A stretch of 64,000 bases of DNA. Origin: Chryseobacterium luquanense. Lineage in GTDB: Bacteria > Bacteroidota > Bacteroidia > Flavobacteriales > Weeksellaceae. The DNA is taken from the NCBI RefSeq assembly GCF_026460945.1, contig NZ_JAOVZV010000020.1:87038-151037 (forward strand), read 5' to 3'. Position numbers and translations under genes: made by a program. Position 1 is the first letter of the stretch, and each line of letters starts with the position of its first letter. Shown piece by piece: positions 53,915 to 63,247 of the stretch. The notes under the pieces are model-generated. The model worked only from the letters and a program-made list of their open reading frames with translations. It made no database searches and was not told the origin of the DNA.

Positions 53915-55063
53915 TTAAAGTTTAGTCAATTTCTCAATTGCTTTCTCCAAAGTTTCATTTTTTTTTGCAAAACATAACCTGATCACATTTTCATTCAATT
54001 TATCCTTGTAAAAAGCCGAAAACGGAATGCTTGCAACTTTATGATTAATAGTTAATTCTGTCGCAAAATCAAAGTCATTTTTATCTGAAATTTTATCATA
54101 TTTCAAAGCCTGAAAATATGTTCCTTCACAATCGAGAAGTTCAAATGAAGTTTGAGCTAAACCTTGTTTTAAAAAATCTCTTTTTTCCTGAAAAAACTGA
54201 TTAAGTTGGTTGTAATGCTCATCATTTTTCATGTATTCCGCCAAAGCCATTTGAAGTGGAGTATTCACGCAGAAAACATTGAACTGGTGAACTTTTCTGA
54301 ATTCGTCTGTTAAAGCTTTTGGAGCGGCACAATATCCGATTTTCCAACCTGTGATGTGAAATAATTTCCCGAAAGAGGCTACCAAAAGACTTCTTTCCTT
54401 TAATTCGGGATATTTACAGATGCTTAAATGCTGGTTTCCGTCAAAGATAATATTTTCGTAAACTTCGTCGCTCAAAATTAAAATATTCGTGTCTTCTACG
54501 ATTTTTATTAATTCCTGAATGTCATTTTCTTTTAAAATTTTCCCGGAAGGATTGTTCGGATTGTTCAGAATAATCATTTTTGTTTTTTCTGAAACTAGAT
54601 TTCTCACAACATTCCAATCGATTTTATAATCGGGAGCTTTCATTTGGAAACGTTTTACAACTCCGCCAAAAAGCTCTACTGTTGGTTCGTAGCAATCATA
54701 TGCGGGTTCAAAAATAATCACTTCATCATCTTTTTGTACGAAAGTGGCGATCGCAGTGAAAATAGCCTGAGTTCCGCCTGCTGTGATGGTAATTTCGGTT
54801 TCAGGATGATAAATTGCATGATGAGAATTTTCAATTTTTCTTGCAATTTCCTCTTTCAAACCCATAATTCCTCCTAAAGGAGCATATTGGTTGAATCCTT
54901 TTCTAATAAAATCATTTGCTAAATTCAGTAATTCGGAATCTGTCTCAAAATCAGGAAATCCCTGTGAGAGATTAATGGCTTGGTGTTGATTTGCCAATTG
55001 AGACATTTGGGTAAATATGGTGGTTCCAACATTTGGAAGTTTCGAAGAAGGAAGCTGTATCAT
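53915..55063 (-). CDS. Methionine/kynurenine-type PLP aminotransferase
   Basis: 382 residues, fold-type I class I aminotransferase. INLSQGFPDFETDSELL at the start, TAGGTQAIFTAIATFVQ (cofactor phosphate site), NNPNNPSGKIL, LSDEVYENIIFDG, and VASFGKLFHITGWKIGY with the PLP lysine. Arg for substrate carboxylate is in ENVIRLCFAKKNETL. The layout matches YbdL/MtnE-type enzymes that act on methionine and aromatic amino acids. No linked biosynthesis genes; a role in methionine salvage or amino-acid turnover is likely. Confidence 0.9.
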   Translation of the reverse strand: MIQLPSSKLPNVGTTIFTQMSQLANQHQAINLSQGFPDFETDSELLNLANDFIRKGFNQYAPLGGIMGLKEEIARKIENSHHAIYHPETEITITAGGTQAIFTAIATFVQKDDEVIIFEPAYDCYEPTVELFGGVVKRFQMKAPDYKIDWNVVRNLVSEKTKMIILNNPNNPSGKILKENDIQELIKIVEDTNILILSDEVYENIIFDGNQHLSICKYPELKERSLLVASFGKLFHITGWKIGYCAAPKALTDEFRKVHQFNVFCVNTPLQMALAEYMKNDEHYNQLNQFFQEKRDFLKQGLAQTSFELLDCEGTYFQALKYDKISDKNDFDFATELTINHKVASIPFSAFYKDKLNENVIRLCFAKKNETLEKAIEKLTKL

Positions 55064-55209
55064 CTAAATTCTTTATGAATCTAAATTAGTGTAAATTTTA
55101 AAATTTTGAACTGTAATTTTATGTTAAATTAAATGAATGGTATTAAAATTAAAATATAAGAAAAACGACTCGAAAAATTCGGATATTTTTCGCCGTTTTT
55201 GTACTTTTG

Positions 55210-55217
55210 TATGTTTG
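55210..55217 (+). promoter_or_regulatory. -7 box of the parE operon
   Basis: TATGTTTG, 12 bp before the start codon of parE. The upstream region has no clear -33 TTG, only T-rich sequence. Confidence 0.45.
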
Positions 55218-55229
55218 CTGAAATAATAT

Positions 55230-57113
55230 ATGTCACAAGAAATACAACCTATCTATTCCGAAGATAATATCAGAACCCTCGATTGGCAGGAACATATTCG
55301 TTTGCGTCCCGGTATGTATATCGGAAAGCTTGGCGATGGCTCGTCTGCTGATGACGGTATTTATATTTTGCTGAAAGAAATTCTGGATAACTCGATTGAT
55401 GAATTCAGAATGAAATCGGGTAAAAGAATTGAAATAAAAGTGGATGACGGGAAAGTTCTGATTCGAGATTTTGGTCGTGGAATTCCTTTAGGTAAAGTTG
55501 TTGACGCAGTTTCAAAAATGAATACCGGTGGTAAATATGACAGTAAAGCCTTCAAGAAATCTGTCGGGCTGAATGGGGTTGGTACAAAAGCCGTAAATGC
55601 GCTTTCAGATTATTTCCGTGTGCGTTCTTTCCGTGAAGGAAGAATGAAAATTGCCGAATTTTCCCGAGGTATAATCACTGAGGAACACGATGAAAAAGAA
55701 ACTTCAGACAGAAACGGGACCGAAATTTTGTTTACTCCGGATTCTGAAATTTTTCTTCATTACAAATACAGAAAAGAGTATATCGAGAGAATGCTCCGCA
55801 ATTATGCTTATCTTAATCCCGGATTGAAGATCATTTTCAACGGTGAAACTTTCTATTCTGAAAACGGACTGAAAGATTTATTGGAAGAAGAGCTTGAAAG
55901 TGATGTTTTATATCCGATTGTTCATTTGAAAGATAATGATATTGAAGTTGCAATTACGCATACCGATAAATCTCAGACCGAAACATATTTTTCATTCGTA
56001 AACGGACAAAATACAACACAGGGAGGAACACATTTAAATGCTTTCCGTGAAGCTTATGTAAAAACAATTCGTGAATTTTTCAATAAAAGTTTTGATGCTT
56101 CCGATGTAAGAAAATCGATTGTTGCGGCAATTTCCATCAACGTTGAAGAACCCGTTTTTGAATCTCAGACGAAAACAAAATTAGGCTCGAGCGATATGGG
56201 GCCGAATGGACCAACAGTTCGTACATTTATCATTGATTTCTTAAAAAGTAAATTAGATAATTTCCTTCATAAAAACCCTGAAATTGCAGAAGCGATTCAG
56301 AGAAAGATCTTAATTTCAGAAAGAGAAAGAAAAGAGCTTTCCGGAATTCAAAAATTAGCAAGAGAAAGAGCGAAAAAAGTTTCTCTTCACAATAAAAAAC
56401 TTCGGGACTGCAGACAGCATTACAACGATCAGAAAGCTGAAAGAAAAGCAGAGACACAGATTTTTATTACGGAGGGAGATTCTGCATCAGGATCAATCAC
56501 AAAATCCAGAGATGTTGAAACTCAGGCTGTATTTTCATTGAAAGGTAAGCCTTTGAACTGTTATGGTTTAACCAAAAAAGTTGTTTATGAAAATGAAGAA
56601 TTCAACTTGCTTCAGGCTGCTTTAAATATTGAGGAAAGTCTTGAAGATTTAAGATACAATCAGGTAATTATTGCAACCGATGCCGATGTAGACGGAATGC
56701 ACATCAGACTTTTGATGATTACGTTTTTCCTTCAGTTTTTCCCTGATGTGATTAAAAACGGACATTTATTTATTCTTCAGACTCCGCTATTTAGAGTTAG
56801 AAATAAAAAAGAAACGAGATATTGCTATTCTGAGCAGGAAAGGGTAAAAGCTTTAAATGAATTAGGAAAAAACCCTGAAATTACCCGATTTAAAGGTTTG
56901 GGAGAAATTTCACCTGATGAATTCAAGCATTTTATTGGTAAAGATATTCGTTTGGAACCAGTTGTGATTGGTAAAGATCAAACAATAGAGCAACTTTTGG
57001 AGTTCTACATGGGAAAAAATACACCGGATCGGCAGGTTTTCATCCTTGAAAATTTGGTTATAGAAGATCAGGATATTAATAAAAAAGAGATTTTAGATGA
57101 AATTGAATCTTAA
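55230..57113 (+). CDS. parE: DNA topoisomerase IV subunit B
   Basis: 627 residues, the short GyrB-type form. ATPase motifs: KEILDNSIDEF, DFGRGIPLG and GLNGVGTKAVNALSD. TOPRIM part: ITEGDSASGSI and ATDADVDGMHIRLLM, all metal-binding acids present. C-terminal RFKGLGEISPDEF is typical. Together with ParC it decatenates chromosomes. First gene of a four-gene operon that also carries a small membrane protein, parC and a rhomboid gene. Confidence 0.96.
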   Translation: MSQEIQPIYSEDNIRTLDWQEHIRLRPGMYIGKLGDGSSADDGIYILLKEILDNSIDEFRMKSGKRIEIKVDDGKVLIRDFGRGIPLGKVVDAVSKMNTGGKYDSKAFKKSVGLNGVGTKAVNALSDYFRVRSFREGRMKIAEFSRGIITEEHDEKETSDRNGTEILFTPDSEIFLHYKYRKEYIERMLRNYAYLNPGLKIIFNGETFYSENGLKDLLEEELESDVLYPIVHLKDNDIEVAITHTDKSQTETYFSFVNGQNTTQGGTHLNAFREAYVKTIREFFNKSFDASDVRKSIVAAISINVEEPVFESQTKTKLGSSDMGPNGPTVRTFIIDFLKSKLDNFLHKNPEIAEAIQRKILISERERKELSGIQKLARERAKKVSLHNKKLRDCRQHYNDQKAERKAETQIFITEGDSASGSITKSRDVETQAVFSLKGKPLNCYGLTKKVVYENEEFNLLQAALNIEESLEDLRYNQVIIATDADVDGMHIRLLMITFFLQFFPDVIKNGHLFILQTPLFRVRNKKETRYCYSEQERVKALNELGKNPEITRFKGLGEISPDEFKHFIGKDIRLEPVVIGKDQTIEQLLEFYMGKNTPDRQVFILENLVIEDQDINKKEILDEIES

Positions 57114-57141
57114 GAATTAAAAAAACACAAAAAAACACACG

Positions 57142-57627
57142 ATGAGATTAAGTAACAAGAAAAAAGCACCTGTATATAATTTTTTCAATACCCTCTTATT
57201 GATGATGTTATCTGCAGGGATTATAGGTTTCATTTTAGATGAAATGAGATTTAATATTTTGGAAGGGAACAGTTATTTTTTGATTATTATTCCTTTAATA
57301 TTATTAGGGATTTATCACATCAACGGAAGACAGATTTTTGAATATGATAGCGATGGAGAAGCATTGCATTTTAGAAACAGAAATATTGTACCGTTTTTTA
57401 GCAAACCTCTAAGTGATGAATTCCCCAAATACAAACTCATGAAATTTGAGATGGTGAATGTTTTGTTTTTAAGAAGACTTTATATCACTATTTCTAGTAA
57501 AAACAGTGGCTCAACGATTTTAAAATATGAAATTTCTTATTTAACAAGTAAAGAAGCCAACGATTTAAAAGTATCTCTCAACAAAGTAATAAAAGCTAAT
57601 AAAGAGAAAGACATCAAGAATAAGTAA
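57142..57627 (+). CDS. Membrane protein with PH-like domain between parE and parC
   Basis: 161 residues. Two membrane segments (about 13-34 and 45-58) and a soluble tail of about 100 residues with strands (EALHFRNRNIVPFF, KLMKFEMVNVLFLRRLYITI) and a final helix (SKEANDLKVSLNKVIKANKE), consistent with a bPH2/YdbT-like PH domain. It resembles the protein at 12200-12652. Its stop codon overlaps the parC start by one base, so it is translated with the topoisomerase genes although no link in function is known. Confidence 0.7.
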   Translation: MRLSNKKKAPVYNFFNTLLLMMLSAGIIGFILDEMRFNILEGNSYFLIIIPLILLGIYHINGRQIFEYDSDGEALHFRNRNIVPFFSKPLSDEFPKYKLMKFEMVNVLFLRRLYITISSKNSGSTILKYEISYLTSKEANDLKVSLNKVIKANKEKDIKNK

Positions 57628-60218
57628 TGATAGAAGACAACTCTCACGAAGGCGAAAGCTTAAAAAAAGTTTCAGGACTGTATAAGGACTGGTTTTTGGA
57701 TTATGCCTCTTATGTAATTTTAGATAGAGCAATTCCGTCTGTTTATGACGGTTTCAAGCCCGTTCAGCGTAGAATTATGCATTCTATGCGTGAGCTGGAA
57801 GACGGTCGTTACAATAAAGTAGCAAATATTGTCGGTAACACGATGAAATACCATCCACACGGGGATGCATCAATTACAGATGCAATGGTAGGAATCGGCC
57901 AGAGAGAACTTCTGATAGACACTCAAGGAAACTGGGGAAATATTTATACGGGAGATTCTGCTGCGGCAGCAAGATATATTGAAGCAAGATTGACGCCTTT
58001 TGCTTTGGAAGTGGTTTTCAACCCTAAAACCACAGAATGGTCTAAGTCTTATGATGGTAGAAATAACGAGCCGATAGATTTACCAGTGAAATTCCCGTTG
58101 CTTTTGGCACAAGGTGTTGAAGGAATCGGGGTGGGGCTTTCCACAAAAATTCTTCCACACAATTTTAATGAATTAATTACAGCTTCTGTTGCTTATTTAA
58201 AAGGAAAAAAGTTTGAAATTTATCCAGATTTTCTTACGGCAGGTTTTCTTGATATTTCAGAATACAATGATGGTCACAGAGGTGGAAAAGTAAGAGCTAG
58301 AGCAAAAATTTCTCAGGTCGACAAGCATACTTTGATGATTTCTGAGCTTCCTTTTTCTAAAAATACCAGTGATTTGATTGATTCAATCATCAAAGCCAAC
58401 GAAAAAGGTAAAATTAAAATCAAAAAAATTGAAGACAATACGTCAGATAAAGTTGAGATTCTGATTTATCTTCACAACGAAGTTTCACCCGATAAAACGA
58501 TTGATGCTTTGTATGCATTTACCGATTGTCAGGTTACGATTTCTCCAAATGCGTGCGTAATTGTTGGTGATAAACCAATGTTTCTTGATGTCTCCACGAT
58601 TCTTAAAATGAATACCGATCACACCGTTTCTTTATTGAAAAAAGAATTGGAAATCGAGCTTCATGAATTGCAGGAAAACTGGCATTTTTCATCTTTGGAA
58701 AGAATTTTTATCGAAAACAGAATTTACCATGACATTGAAGAGGTTAAAAGCTGGGAAGAAGTTCTGAAAACAATTGCTATAGGCTTAAAACCTCATACTG
58801 CACATCTTTTAAGAGAAGTTACTGAAGAAGATATTTTAAGACTGACTGAAATCAGAATTAAAAGAATTTCAAGATTCGATTTAGATAAATTCAAAGAAAA
58901 TATCGCTGCGCTAGAAGGTAAAATTGAGCAGGTAAGATTCCATTTGGCGAATCTTATTGCCTATGCGATTGATTATTATCTTAATATTCAGAAAAAATAC
59001 GGAAAAGACAGAGAAAGAAAAACAGAATTAAGAATTTTCGATACGATTGATGCTACAAAAGTTGCTGTTGCCAACGAAAAATTTTACGCTAATTTCGAGG
59101 AAGGTTTTATTGGAACTTCGCTTAAAAAAGACCAATATCTGTTTGACTGTTCAGACATTGACGATATTATTACTTTCAGAAAAGATGGAAGTATGAAAGT
59201 CGTGAAAGTGGAAGCTAAAACTTTCATCGGAAAAGACATTCAACATGTTGCCATCTTTAAAAAGAACGACAAACGTACGGTTTACAATATGATTTACCGA
59301 GAAGGGAGAGACGGGCCGTATTATATGAAGCGTTTTTCTGTGACCGGTGTTACCAGAAATACGGATTATCCTTTAGCGTCTGATAAAAGAGGTTCTGAAA
59401 TGCTTTACTTTTCTGCAAATCCGAATGGTGAAGCTGAGGTTGTAAGTGTTTTGCTAAAACCAAATCCGAGAATCAGAAAAAATAAAATGGAAATCGATTT
59501 TTCTGAATTAGCAATTAAAGGCAGAGATTCAAAAGGAAATTTGGTGACCAAATATTCAGTTAAAAAAGTAGATTTAAAAGAAGAAGGTGTTTCTACTTTG
59601 GCTCCAAGAAAAATCTGGTTTGATGATACGGTAAGAAGACTGAATGCGGATGTAAGAGGAACTTTGCTTGGGAATTTTAAAGGTGACGATAAAATCTTAA
59701 CCATTAATGCCCAAGGTGAAGCAAAACTGGTAAGTTTCGATCTTGGAAACCGTTTTGATGACGAATATATTATTCTGGAAAAATGGCGACCGAATCAACC
59801 AATCACTTGTATTTATTACGACGGAGAAAAGGATATGTATTTCATTAAAAGATTTTTATTGGAAAACAATACCAATCTTCAAACCTTTATGCCTTCGGAG
59901 CATCAGAAGTCATTTATTGAAAGAATTATTGTTTCAAACAATACAACTGCAGAAATTATTTTTGCAAAAGATAAAGGGAAAGAACGCGATCCTGAAACTG
60001 TAAATATCGACGAGTTTATAGCTGTAAAAGGAATTAAAGCCATCGGAAATCAGTTTACGAAATTTAAGGTTAAAAATATCAACATCACAATTCCTGAACC
60101 GGAAGAAGAAGAACCTGAAGTGTACGAAGAACCGGATTTTACTTCCTCAGCAGATGATGAAGGTGGAACAATCGGAGATTTGTTTGAAAGTGATAAAAAT
60201 GAAAATACGACAGAATGA
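57627..60218 (+). CDS. parC: DNA topoisomerase IV subunit A
   Basis: 863 residues. The catalytic Tyr117 lies in SAAAARYIEARLT. The quinolone-resistance region reads YHPHGDASITDAM; the position matching GyrA Ser83 is Ala81. The coiled-coil and C-terminal beta-pinwheel parts follow, with less conserved repeats than GyrA and an acidic tail (EPEEEEPEVYEEPDF). No GyrA box was seen, which together with the parE partner supports ParC over GyrA. Starts on the last base of the upstream stop codon. Confidence 0.95.
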   Translation: MIEDNSHEGESLKKVSGLYKDWFLDYASYVILDRAIPSVYDGFKPVQRRIMHSMRELEDGRYNKVANIVGNTMKYHPHGDASITDAMVGIGQRELLIDTQGNWGNIYTGDSAAAARYIEARLTPFALEVVFNPKTTEWSKSYDGRNNEPIDLPVKFPLLLAQGVEGIGVGLSTKILPHNFNELITASVAYLKGKKFEIYPDFLTAGFLDISEYNDGHRGGKVRARAKISQVDKHTLMISELPFSKNTSDLIDSIIKANEKGKIKIKKIEDNTSDKVEILIYLHNEVSPDKTIDALYAFTDCQVTISPNACVIVGDKPMFLDVSTILKMNTDHTVSLLKKELEIELHELQENWHFSSLERIFIENRIYHDIEEVKSWEEVLKTIAIGLKPHTAHLLREVTEEDILRLTEIRIKRISRFDLDKFKENIAALEGKIEQVRFHLANLIAYAIDYYLNIQKKYGKDRERKTELRIFDTIDATKVAVANEKFYANFEEGFIGTSLKKDQYLFDCSDIDDIITFRKDGSMKVVKVEAKTFIGKDIQHVAIFKKNDKRTVYNMIYREGRDGPYYMKRFSVTGVTRNTDYPLASDKRGSEMLYFSANPNGEAEVVSVLLKPNPRIRKNKMEIDFSELAIKGRDSKGNLVTKYSVKKVDLKEEGVSTLAPRKIWFDDTVRRLNADVRGTLLGNFKGDDKILTINAQGEAKLVSFDLGNRFDDEYIILEKWRPNQPITCIYYDGEKDMYFIKRFLLENNTNLQTFMPSEHQKSFIERIIVSNNTTAEIIFAKDKGKERDPETVNIDEFIAVKGIKAIGNQFTKFKVKNINITIPEPEEEEPEVYEEPDFTSSADDEGGTIGDLFESDKNENTTE

Positions 60219-60877
60219 ATACAATAGTTATCATTGTAATTGCGGTTACCTGTATCATTAGCTACTTGGCTTTAAATGATATGAGAATGTTTGAAAAATA
60301 TAAATTTAATGTAGGAGCAATTCAGCAAAGAAAAGAGTATTTCAGACTTTTAACTGCTGGTTTTTTGCATGCCGATTTTATGCATTTAGCTTTAAATATG
60401 TATGTGCTTTATATGTTTAGTCCGGCAATATTGAATTCTTTTGGAGTGAGTGGGTTTTTAATTATTTATATCGTTTCGATATTGCTAGGAAATTTATTTT
60501 CACTTTTAATTTATAAAAATCAAGCTTGGTATTCTGCAATTGGAGCAAGTGGAGGTGTTGCGGGAATTATCTTTGCAAGTGTTTCTTTAAATCCTGCTTT
60601 GTCTGAAATTGGAATTATTTTTATTCCATTTGTAAGAATTCCAGGATTTATTTTTGGACTTTTATATTTTGGATATTCAGTTTACAGTATGCTGAAACCT
60701 AGATCGAATGACAATATCGGTCACGCTGCTCATTTAGGAGGTGCTTTTTTTGGTTTAATTTATACAATTATTATTTATCCTGAAAATGCAGTTCAAAATA
60801 TGGTTTATTTGTTAATCATGTCGCTTCCGCTCATTTATTTGGCGTATGAAATATTTGTAAGAAAAAGAATCGGTTAG
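60215..60877 (+). CDS. Rhomboid intramembrane serine protease
   Basis: 220 residues, six membrane segments. The catalytic Ser112 is in AIGASGGVAG and the His173 in GHAAHLGGAFFG, the rhomboid dyad. FLHADFMHLALNMYVLY is the conserved His/Asn block of the oxyanion site. It cleaves membrane proteins within or near the bilayer; the substrate is unknown. It overlaps parC by 4 bp (ATGA) and is the last gene of the operon, with the terminator hairpin around its stop codon. Confidence 0.93.
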   Translation: MNTIVIIVIAVTCIISYLALNDMRMFEKYKFNVGAIQQRKEYFRLLTAGFLHADFMHLALNMYVLYMFSPAILNSFGVSGFLIIYIVSILLGNLFSLLIYKNQAWYSAIGASGGVAGIIFASVSLNPALSEIGIIFIPFVRIPGFIFGLLYFGYSVYSMLKPRSNDNIGHAAHLGGAFFGLIYTIIIYPENAVQNMVYLLIMSLPLIYLAYEIFVRKRIG

Positions 60878-60898
60878 TAATAAACGATTCTTTTTTTT
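60862..60898. terminator. Bidirectional terminator of rhomboid and prmC genes
   Basis: An 11-bp perfect stem (60862-60872 with 60885-60895) followed by T to 60898; the rhomboid stop codon lies in the loop. Read on the minus strand it also ends in T, so it can end the prmC operon. Confidence 0.85.
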
Positions 60899-60923
60899 AA
60901 TTAACTATTGTTGTTTAAGGAAA

Positions 60924-61772
60924 TTATTTGATTCCAAAAATAAACCGGTCGTTTCCGCTGAGGTCTTTTATCAGTTCAGCTTTTGAAAAATCATTGTACA
61001 ATTCTAAAGTTTCAAGTCCTAATTTTTGATTGATTTCTAAAAAAAGCAATCCTTTTTCATTCAGATGTTTTTTAGAATCTTCGATAATTCTTCGATAGAA
61101 AATCAAAGCATCGGAAGTTGGAGAAAATAACGCCATTTTCGGCTCGAATTCTTTTACAGAGTCTGCAATTTCGTTCTCTTCATCAATCCCAATATAAGGC
61201 GGATTTGAAATAATAACATCAAAGTTTTTATTTAATTCTAAACTCAAATAATCAGCATGAATAAAATTGATTTCAAGTTGGTGAAAATCTGCATTTTTTT
61301 TCGCTGTTTTTAAAGCTTTTTTTGAAAAATCAACAGAAGTAACTTCTGCTTCCGGAAAATGTTTTTTTAAAACTAACGGAATAATTCCGCTTCCTGTTCC
61401 AATGTCGATAATTTTGAGATTTGAGATTTGAGATTTGAGATTTGAGATTTTCTGAATGGCAATTTCCAGCAACTCTTCGGTTTCCGGACGTGGTATCAAT
61501 ACATTTTCATCAACAAAAATTTTCATTCCGTAAAATTCGGTTTCACCTAAAATCTGTAAATAAGGTTTTCCTGTTTTTAATTCTGAAATGATTTGCTGGA
61601 ATTTATTAATATTCTCATCAGACAATTCCAAATCTGCAGATTGTTTTTGCTGAAAGTTATTTAAGTCTAAAATATGTTCAGCAAAAATGTGAAATATAAA
61701 GACACTTTCAGAATCTGTATAAATTTCTAAAAGTGAGTCTGAAAAATGTTTTTTGAGTTGGGATAGCGTCAT
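60924..61772 (-). CDS. prmC: Release-factor glutamine methyltransferase
   Basis: 282 residues. An N-terminal helical substrate-binding domain (about 1-95), then a Rossmann fold with IIDIGTGSGIIPLVLKKHFP (S-adenosylmethionine site), SVDFSKKALKTAKKN and ISNPPYIGIDEENEI, the NPPY motif that binds the Gln of RF1/RF2. The linker just before the Rossmann fold (KISNLKSQISNLKIID) is encoded by five perfect 7-bp repeats. It is the last gene of a four-gene minus-strand operon and overlaps yaaA by one base. Methylation of the GGQ motif raises termination efficiency. Confidence 0.95.
   Translation of the reverse strand: MTLSQLKKHFSDSLLEIYTDSESVFIFHIFAEHILDLNNFQQKQSADLELSDENINKFQQIISELKTGKPYLQILGETEFYGMKIFVDENVLIPRPETEELLEIAIQKISNLKSQISNLKIIDIGTGSGIIPLVLKKHFPEAEVTSVDFSKKALKTAKKNADFHQLEINFIHADYLSLELNKNFDVIISNPPYIGIDEENEIADSVKEFEPKMALFSPTSDALIFYRRIIEDSKKHLNEKGLLFLEINQKLGLETLELYNDFSKAELIKDLSGNDRFIFGIK
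61413..61447. repeat. Five tandem TTTGAGA heptamers inside prmC
   Basis: TTTGAGA (TCTCAAA on the coding strand) is repeated five times without error from 61413 to 61447. Because 7 is not a multiple of 3, three units encode SNLKSQI in all three registers. Gain or loss of one unit would shift the frame ahead of the catalytic domain. Confidence 0.95.
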
Positions 61773-62530
61773 TATCTTGTAAAAACGAGTTTGGTGTCGG
61801 TCGATTTTTCCTCATCAATTCTGTAGCCTTCATAGTTAAAAGCTTTTACATCGTTTAATGTTTTTGCATTATTTTCTGCACAGAACCTTACAACTAAACC
61901 TCTTGCGTGTTTCGTATAAACTACAATTGTTTTCAGTTTACCTTCTTTCATTTCATAAAAATCAAAATCGATAACCTGATGATTAAGTTTTTTTCTGTCT
62001 ACAACTTTTATATACTCGTTGCTTGCTAAGTTCAGTAGGATTTCGTTCTTTTTCATTTCAGAATTAAGCTGCTCTGTTACTTTTTCTGTCCAGAATTCAT
62101 AAAGATTTTTATAGCTTTCAAACTCAAAATTTCTACCCATTTCAAGGCGGTACAACATTACTTTATCTGAAGGTTTCAACAAGCCATACAGACCGGAAAG
62201 CATTCTGTAATTTTTCTGAAGATAATCCACTGCATTCTTGCCTAATGTTTTTGCATCCAAACCACGGTATACTTCGCCTGTAAAAGCAAACATCGCAGGA
62301 GCAGATTCTTTTGCAGTAGGTTTAGATTTCCATTTTTGATTTCTTTCCCAGTTTTCGTCTGCGAGTTTTGATGAAATTTCCATTAATTCGGAAAGATATT
62401 TTGGAGATTTATGTTTTAGATGAGATTGTATCAATTCTGCCTGTTCGATAAATTTTGGTGTAGAACTTCTCAAGAACTCGGTTGAGTTTTCTACATTCAT
62501 TAATTTGGCAGGAGAGGTAATAATTTTCAT
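61772..62530 (-). CDS. yaaA: YaaA-family peroxide-stress protein
   Basis: 252 residues, the normal length. Family blocks: MKIITSPAKLMNVEN, FTGEVYRGLDAKTL, LQKNYRMLSGLYGLLKPSD and YTKHARGLVVRFCAENNAKT. YaaA in E. coli limits iron-driven damage during peroxide stress and has a DNA-binding fold. It lies between the CPBP gene (overlap 4 bp) and prmC (overlap 1 bp), so it is translated as part of that set. Confidence 0.95.
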   Translation of the reverse strand: MKIITSPAKLMNVENSTEFLRSSTPKFIEQAELIQSHLKHKSPKYLSELMEISSKLADENWERNQKWKSKPTAKESAPAMFAFTGEVYRGLDAKTLGKNAVDYLQKNYRMLSGLYGLLKPSDKVMLYRLEMGRNFEFESYKNLYEFWTEKVTEQLNSEMKKNEILLNLASNEYIKVVDRKKLNHQVIDFDFYEMKEGKLKTIVVYTKHARGLVVRFCAENNAKTLNDVKAFNYEGYRIDEEKSTDTKLVFTR

Positions 62531-63234
62531 AGGTTTAATAAGGATAAATGTTTAAAATCAACTAAATTCATCAGCATCATCGAGATAAAATCAAACATAA
62601 AATGACAGATAATTAGAATTTTAATGTTAGAATATTTTTTATAAAATAAGGCAAATACAATCCCAATAAAGAAAGGACCAACAACTTGTGCAATGGTTCC
62701 GTAGGTACTGTGTAATATTGCAAATAATAATGCGGAAACAATAATTCCTAAAGCCGGACTATTGTATATTTTTTCAATTCTTGGCTGAATGTAAGCTCTC
62801 ATCAACAATTCTTCAATAATTCCAGCTGTTAAACAGGTGAAAATAATGAGTAAATAATTGTTTTTGAATAAAATTTTAAATTCTAAAAGCCTTTCACTTA
62901 CTTTTTCTTTGGTTAAAAAAATAATAATTGCATTAAGGAAAGCCCCACCAAATAGGCTAATTAAATATAAAAGAATGACTGCTCCAAGATAAAATAGAAA
63001 TGAATATTTCCGATCTTCCCAAACGAAAAACGACCTGTTTTCGATGAAAAAATTATAAATTAAAACCAATAACAAAACCAACCAAAGAGAAAGTCTGTTG
63101 TAAAAAAATAAATCCGTCGTTAATGTTTTATAATTAAAAAAAGAATTGATTAAAGGAATCGAATACAGCATTGAAGCGGCAAGTAATACAAAAGTCAATA
63201 TTACCCCTAAAGAATATTTTCCATTCAAACTCAT
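62527..63234 (-). CDS. CPBP-family intramembrane metalloprotease
   Basis: 235 residues, about seven membrane segments. The CPBP (Abi/Rce1-like) motifs are present: AGIIEELLMRAYIQPR with the EE...R motif, ALLFAILHSTYG with the FxxxH-type motif, and IICHFMFDFISM with the third His. These residues form the putative metal or glutamate catalytic site. The function in Bacteroidota is unknown; related proteins process prenylated or secreted peptides. It begins 13 bp after tsaC and overlaps yaaA by 4 bp. Confidence 0.9.
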   Translation of the reverse strand: MSLNGKYSLGVILTFVLLAASMLYSIPLINSFFNYKTLTTDLFFYNRLSLWLVLLLVLIYNFFIENRSFFVWEDRKYSFLFYLGAVILLYLISLFGGAFLNAIIIFLTKEKVSERLLEFKILFKNNYLLIIFTCLTAGIIEELLMRAYIQPRIEKIYNSPALGIIVSALLFAILHSTYGTIAQVVGPFFIGIVFALFYKKYSNIKILIICHFMFDFISMMLMNLVDFKHLSLLNL

Positions 63235-63247
63235 TTTAAATATCTTT

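Noticed and set aside
61413..61447. Heptamer repeat as a CRISPR or recombination site
   Set aside because: Units are directly adjacent without spacers and lie inside an intact coding frame.
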